In this document: positions 62,986 to 64,000 of the stretch, in pieces
Position numbering within the stretch: the stretch's first letter is position 1
Layout: every line of letters starts with the position of its first letter
Origin: Azorinus chamasolen
Lineage: Eukaryota; Mollusca; Bivalvia; Cardiida; Solecurtidae
NCBI GenBank assembly: GCA_963576725.1
Contig: OY755243.1
Span: 75,538,106-75,602,105 of the forward strand
Reading direction: 5' to 3'
Length of the DNA: 64,000 nucleotides
The notes under the pieces: generated by a model
What the model saw: the letters and a program-made list of their open reading frames with translations, nothing else
Databases searched by the model: none
Told to the model about the DNA's origin: nothing
Position numbers and translations under genes: made by a program

Positions 62986-63254
62986 AAGGGGCATAATTAA
63001 CGTCAAACTCTCTTTCGTGACTTTCTGGAGTACCTTTGTTTAACAGATCCCAATGATGTTTGCTCACAATTTGGTATTTTAAAGAGAATCTGCTGCATTT
63101 ATCCCTTAACCCTTTTAATGTCAAGGGCGTTGCTAGCGATACGCACGTGAGTAACATCAGTCTGAAAAGTGAAAACAATATTATGGTCTAAATGAACAAA
63201 AGTTGAAGACTAGCGGGGTTAGACTTTGATAGACGTTCTGTCATGCCATATAAG

Positions 63255-63385
63255 CTTTTACCAATTCCCACACATTGACGCCTTTATGAAACCATTGTGA
63301 TGAATAGAGCATTTGCTCTCATAGGAGCAAATGCTCTATTTATCACAATGGCTTTAAAACTACACAATTCTAAATTTTCCCGGGA
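63255..63385 (-). mobile_element. MITE family B, partial
   Basis: CAATTCCCACACATTGACGC, then the palindrome around GCTCTCATAGGAGC, then AACTACACAATTCTAAATTT. The right third is missing. Confidence 0.65.
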
Positions 63386-64000
63386 AAACATGACCCCGGA
63401 CCTCTTACATTCGGATTCTGCTACGCTCCCGCATACTGTACAGTCTGGTATGTCTCTGATCTGCTGAATATATTACTGACATCCGGTTCGTTCAAGCTTT
63501 TGAGAAACTGCTGGCCGTGTGTCGTCAGATATTATTTTATGGACACTATTTAAAAGACCATATCGTGCAAAGACGTATTATTGACATATTTCACTGGGAC
63601 TAGATCGAAAAAACTATACATGTAGTTCTTTTTATAACACATATTACATTAATACACCGGTATTCATGTAATAGGTGTTATAAATAGAAATATAGTCGTT
63701 TTCGATTTAGTGCCAGTGATACCGTATATTTCTCTCTTACAGAGTCATAGAAAATTGTAAACAAAAATCAAATCAGATATGCATTTGAAAATCGAACAAC
63801 ATGTTACGGACAAAATGGGATATTTTTCAGTAACAAAATTTTTCTACAGGTTCAAATTACTATGTCTAGTCACATTAATGTTCCCAAGGATTCGTGAAAC
63901 AATTAATGGTACGTTATAACTCTTCTTAATCTTTTCGTATTTGCAATATCATTTGAAACACTTTTTGAGCATATGAATTGTGTTACCATTGTAGTTTATG
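63386..64000. other. Gene-free right edge
   Basis: No gene or repeat family recognised. It includes a CCCGGG site and AT-rich sequence; an unrecognised regulatory or intronic region is possible. Confidence 0.3.

Overview
The window is nuclear DNA from an invertebrate animal, most likely a bivalve mollusc. The evidence is spliced genes with GT-AG introns, metazoan protein families, LINE retrotransposons, tRNA-like SINEs, and very dense miniature DNA transposons and minisatellite-bearing repeats of a style known from bivalve genomes. The species cannot be fixed from sequence alone. Well under 5 % of the window is host coding sequence.

Three host genes can be supported. (1) 10608-10718 (+): a single-exon 36-residue ORF that is almost certainly OST4, the small membrane subunit of oligosaccharyltransferase; acceptor and donor signals suggest introns in both UTRs. 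(2) 40892 down to 19937 (-): a complete nine-exon gene for S-methyl-5'-thioadenosine phosphorylase (MTAP), 279 residues, with every junction in frame. An acceptor just upstream of the ATG implies a non-coding first exon further right, possibly at about 49.28 kb. (3) 56844-62488 (+): a five-exon gene for a 255-residue protein with a Lys/Gly/Ala/Thr-rich repetitive N-terminus and a conserved-looking C-terminal region that I cannot name with confidence. The two larger genes lie head to head, separated by repeat-filled DNA.

The rest is a layered record of transposition. 1-4.8 kb: MITE relics and the first minisatellite element. 4.87-8.06 kb: a LINE broken by two frameshifts, then a second, opposite-strand LINE relic. 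8-13.3 kb: tRNA-like sequences, OST4 and a dense cluster of TTAA-flanked MITEs. 13.4-16.4 kb: two nested minisatellite elements. 16.5-20 kb: more MITEs and palindromes. 20-41 kb: MTAP, whose introns hold a 2.5 kb transposon inside a MITE (intron 8), a 145-bp-unit element (intron 7), a 6.9 kb stack of nested minisatellite elements (intron 6) and many MITEs. 41-50 kb: MITEs, a 958-bp fold-back transposon with 8-bp target duplications, and a fairly young LINE split by a 1185-bp transposon with 6-bp target duplications. 50-56.6 kb: MITEs and a probable 1.77 kb G-rich-ended transposon. 56.8-63 kb: gene 3, with MITEs in its introns and around it.

MITE families used below. A: TTAA-flanked, about 240-255 bp, ends TTAACCCTTTCCCTG / GAAAGGGTTAA. 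C: TTAA-flanked, about 245 bp, ends TTAACCCTTTACTCC / GAGTAAAGGGTTAA; A and C share a central hairpin. B: TTAA-flanked, about 180-285 bp, with a long palindrome centred on GCTCC..GGAGC. D: TA-flanked, TIR CAGTARAACC. E: short GTTTGGATCC palindromes. F: related to A/C, with a core of the type CAGTGCAGACCCAGATGAG. G: palindrome ending ACCAAACCCT. The main system-level observations are that families A, B, C, D and F share a GCTCC..GGAGC palindromic centre although their ends differ, and that several unrelated-looking minisatellite elements carry arrays rich in AGGTCA motifs and insert without visible target duplication.
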